A DNA stretch of 5,099 nucleotides, taken from the NCBI GenBank assembly GCA_029941095.1, contig JAPYRO010000095.1, positions 1 to 5,099 on the forward strand, written 5' to 3'. The first letter of the stretch is position 1, and each line of letters begins with the position of its first letter. The DNA is from Dehalococcoidia bacterium (GTDB lineage: Bacteria > Chloroflexota > Dehalococcoidia > UBA6926). Shown piece after piece: positions 4,042 to 5,099 of this stretch. The notes under the pieces were generated by a model, which worked only from the letters and a program-made list of their open reading frames with translations, ran no database searches and was not told the DNA's origin. Made by a program: the position numbers and the translations under genes.

Positions 4042-5091
4042 ATGGTTCAAGATAATGATGAGGATCTAGAAGCTAGCGACTTGGCTGAACACACTGAGAT
4101 GGCTCGACTCCTCGAAGAAGAAATTAGCAAAATGCCTTCTTTGAGAAGAGGTGAAGCTCTTGAAGGTAAAGTCATACTTATTAATGAAGAAGGTGTCTTG
4201 GTCAACATTGGTGCAAAAAGTGAAGGTGTTGTACCCCTCAGGGAAATTCGGAGTTTGGGTGAGACAGAGTTGGCTGCGCTAAGCGCCGGGGACTCGATTG
4301 TCACCGTTATGATGCGCCAAGAAGAGAGTGGCCAATATTTACTGTCTTACGATAAAGCGCAAGCAGAAAGAGGATGGATCCAGCTGGAACAGGAAATGGA
4401 AAACGGCAATTCCATTGACGTAAAAGTTACTGGTTACAATCGAGGAGGTTTGCTTGTAGATGCTTTGGGAGTTCAAGGGTTTGTCCCTCTTTCACAGTTA
4501 TCTGGTGATCGGCGAGCGGAGATGCAGGAAAGTAACGAGGAGCAAATTGCTGAGATCTTGGAAAAAATGATAGGGGAAGAGCTATCTCTAAAAATCATTG
4601 AAGTTAATAAGAGGAGGCAGCGCGCCATCCTTTCTGAAAGAGTCTTTAATCAAGAGGAACGCGACGAGCAGCGTATGCAATTAATGTCTGAATTGACGGA
4701 AGGTTCCATAGTAAAAGGTCGTGTTACCGGGGTTCGAGAGTTTGGAGCTTTTGTTGATTTAGGTGGTATTGATGGACTCATACATATATCAGAACTTTCA
4801 TGGCAGCCCGTTGAAGAGCCTTCAGATATAGTTAAGCCAAGTGACGAAATAGATGTATATATACTTAAACTTGATTCGGAATCAGGGCGAATCTCACTAA
4901 GCCTAAGGCGTACGCAGCCAGATCCTTGGCAAATAGAGATAGCCAAATTTTCGGAAGGTGAAATAGTTGAAGCGACTATTACGCGATTAACACCTTTTGG
5001 GGCTTTCGCGAAGATCCAAGATAATATAGAAGGCCTCATTCATATATCTGAACTATCTGAAAACCAGGGTTTGATTCGAGTTTTCAGATGA
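4042..5091 (+). CDS. rpsA: 30S ribosomal protein S1, cut by the right edge and probably frameshifted near it
   Basis: S1 binds mRNA on the 30S subunit and helps initiation on structured or weakly matched messages. An acidic N-terminus (residues 1-37) is followed by S1/OB-fold domains at about 38-106, 122-197, 219-289 and 304 onward. Domains 3 and 4 carry the canonical FGAFVDLGGIDGLIHISELS (234-253) and PFGAFAKIQDNIEGLIHISELS-type cores (318-339). Domains 1 and 2 are more divergent, as usual for the ribosome-binding end. The frame meets TGA at 5089-5091, in the middle of domain 4. The next frame reads EFSDDID from 5078, like the missing continuation, so a single-base error or frameshift near 5071-5078 is likely and the true gene runs off the window. 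The start is the ATG at 4042 after a G-rich but imperfect Shine-Dalgarno site. Four-domain S1 of this type is common outside Proteobacteria. Confidence 0.9.
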   Translation: MVQDNDEDLEASDLAEHTEMARLLEEEISKMPSLRRGEALEGKVILINEEGVLVNIGAKSEGVVPLREIRSLGETELAALSAGDSIVTVMMRQEESGQYLLSYDKAQAERGWIQLEQEMENGNSIDVKVTGYNRGGLLVDALGVQGFVPLSQLSGDRRAEMQESNEEQIAEILEKMIGEELSLKIIEVNKRRQRAILSERVFNQEERDEQRMQLMSELTEGSIVKGRVTGVREFGAFVDLGGIDGLIHISELSWQPVEEPSDIVKPSDEIDVYILKLDSESGRISLSLRRTQPDPWQIEIAKFSEGEIVEATITRLTPFGAFAKIQDNIEGLIHISELSENQGLIRVFR

Positions 5092-5099
5092 TATCGATC

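Noticed and set aside
4047..5039. Reverse open frames inside the S1 gene
   Set aside because: They are serine-rich shadows complementary to the acidic S1 coding sequence, which has four recognisable domains on the plus strand.
1..5099. Genetic code with TGA read as tryptophan
   Set aside because: All tryptophans in the other genes are TGG, no other confident gene contains an internal TGA, and the TGA sits at a Cys/Sec position, not a Trp position.
1..5099. CRISPR array, insertion sequence or phage attachment site
   Set aside because: No regularly spaced direct repeats, transposase motifs, terminal inverted repeats or integrase are visible.

Overview
This is a 5.1 kb, AT-leaning bacterial window with five intact-looking protein genes and one gene cut by the right edge. 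It contains a nickel superoxide dismutase, a selenocysteine-type (UGA) peroxiredoxin and a pilin-like protein. That mix suggests an aquatic free-living bacterium with selenocysteine machinery. Marine Chloroflexota of the SAR202/Dehalococcoidia type would fit, but this is inference from gene content only. The apparent TGA stop of the S1 gene lies at a probable frameshift, so every secure stop codon here is TAA or TAG. Tryptophan is TGG in the other genes, which argues against general UGA reassignment.

Layout, left to right: (1) A promoter-like region with a perfect inverted repeat (1-107) precedes a small membrane-anchored pilin-like protein (111-599, +). (2) sodN, Ni-superoxide dismutase (702-1196, -), converges on the pilin-like gene. 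(3) A 153-base divergent intergenic region holds candidate promoters for sodN and for an S26-family peptidase (1350-1820, +), the expected SodN maturation protease. (4) A thiol-peroxidase-fold gene (1898-2356, +) follows 77 bases later; its peroxidatic residue is encoded by an in-frame TGA. (5) A 14-helix DHA2-type major facilitator exporter (2376-3803, -) is convergent with the peroxiredoxin and appears to start at a rare ATC codon. (6) A 238-base divergent region carries a promoter and dyads for the exporter, plus a perfect TATAAT box and a structured leader for the ribosomal protein S1 gene (4042 to the right edge, +).

The central 1.7 kb reads as an antioxidant module. SodN converts superoxide to O2 and H2O2, the peptidase exposes the N-terminal His/Cys nickel hook of SodN, and the selenoperoxiredoxin could remove the resulting peroxide. 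The main point for an annotator is that the peroxiredoxin should be read through the TGA at 2036-2038 (152 residues) and not called from an internal start as a 78-residue fragment or as a pseudogene.
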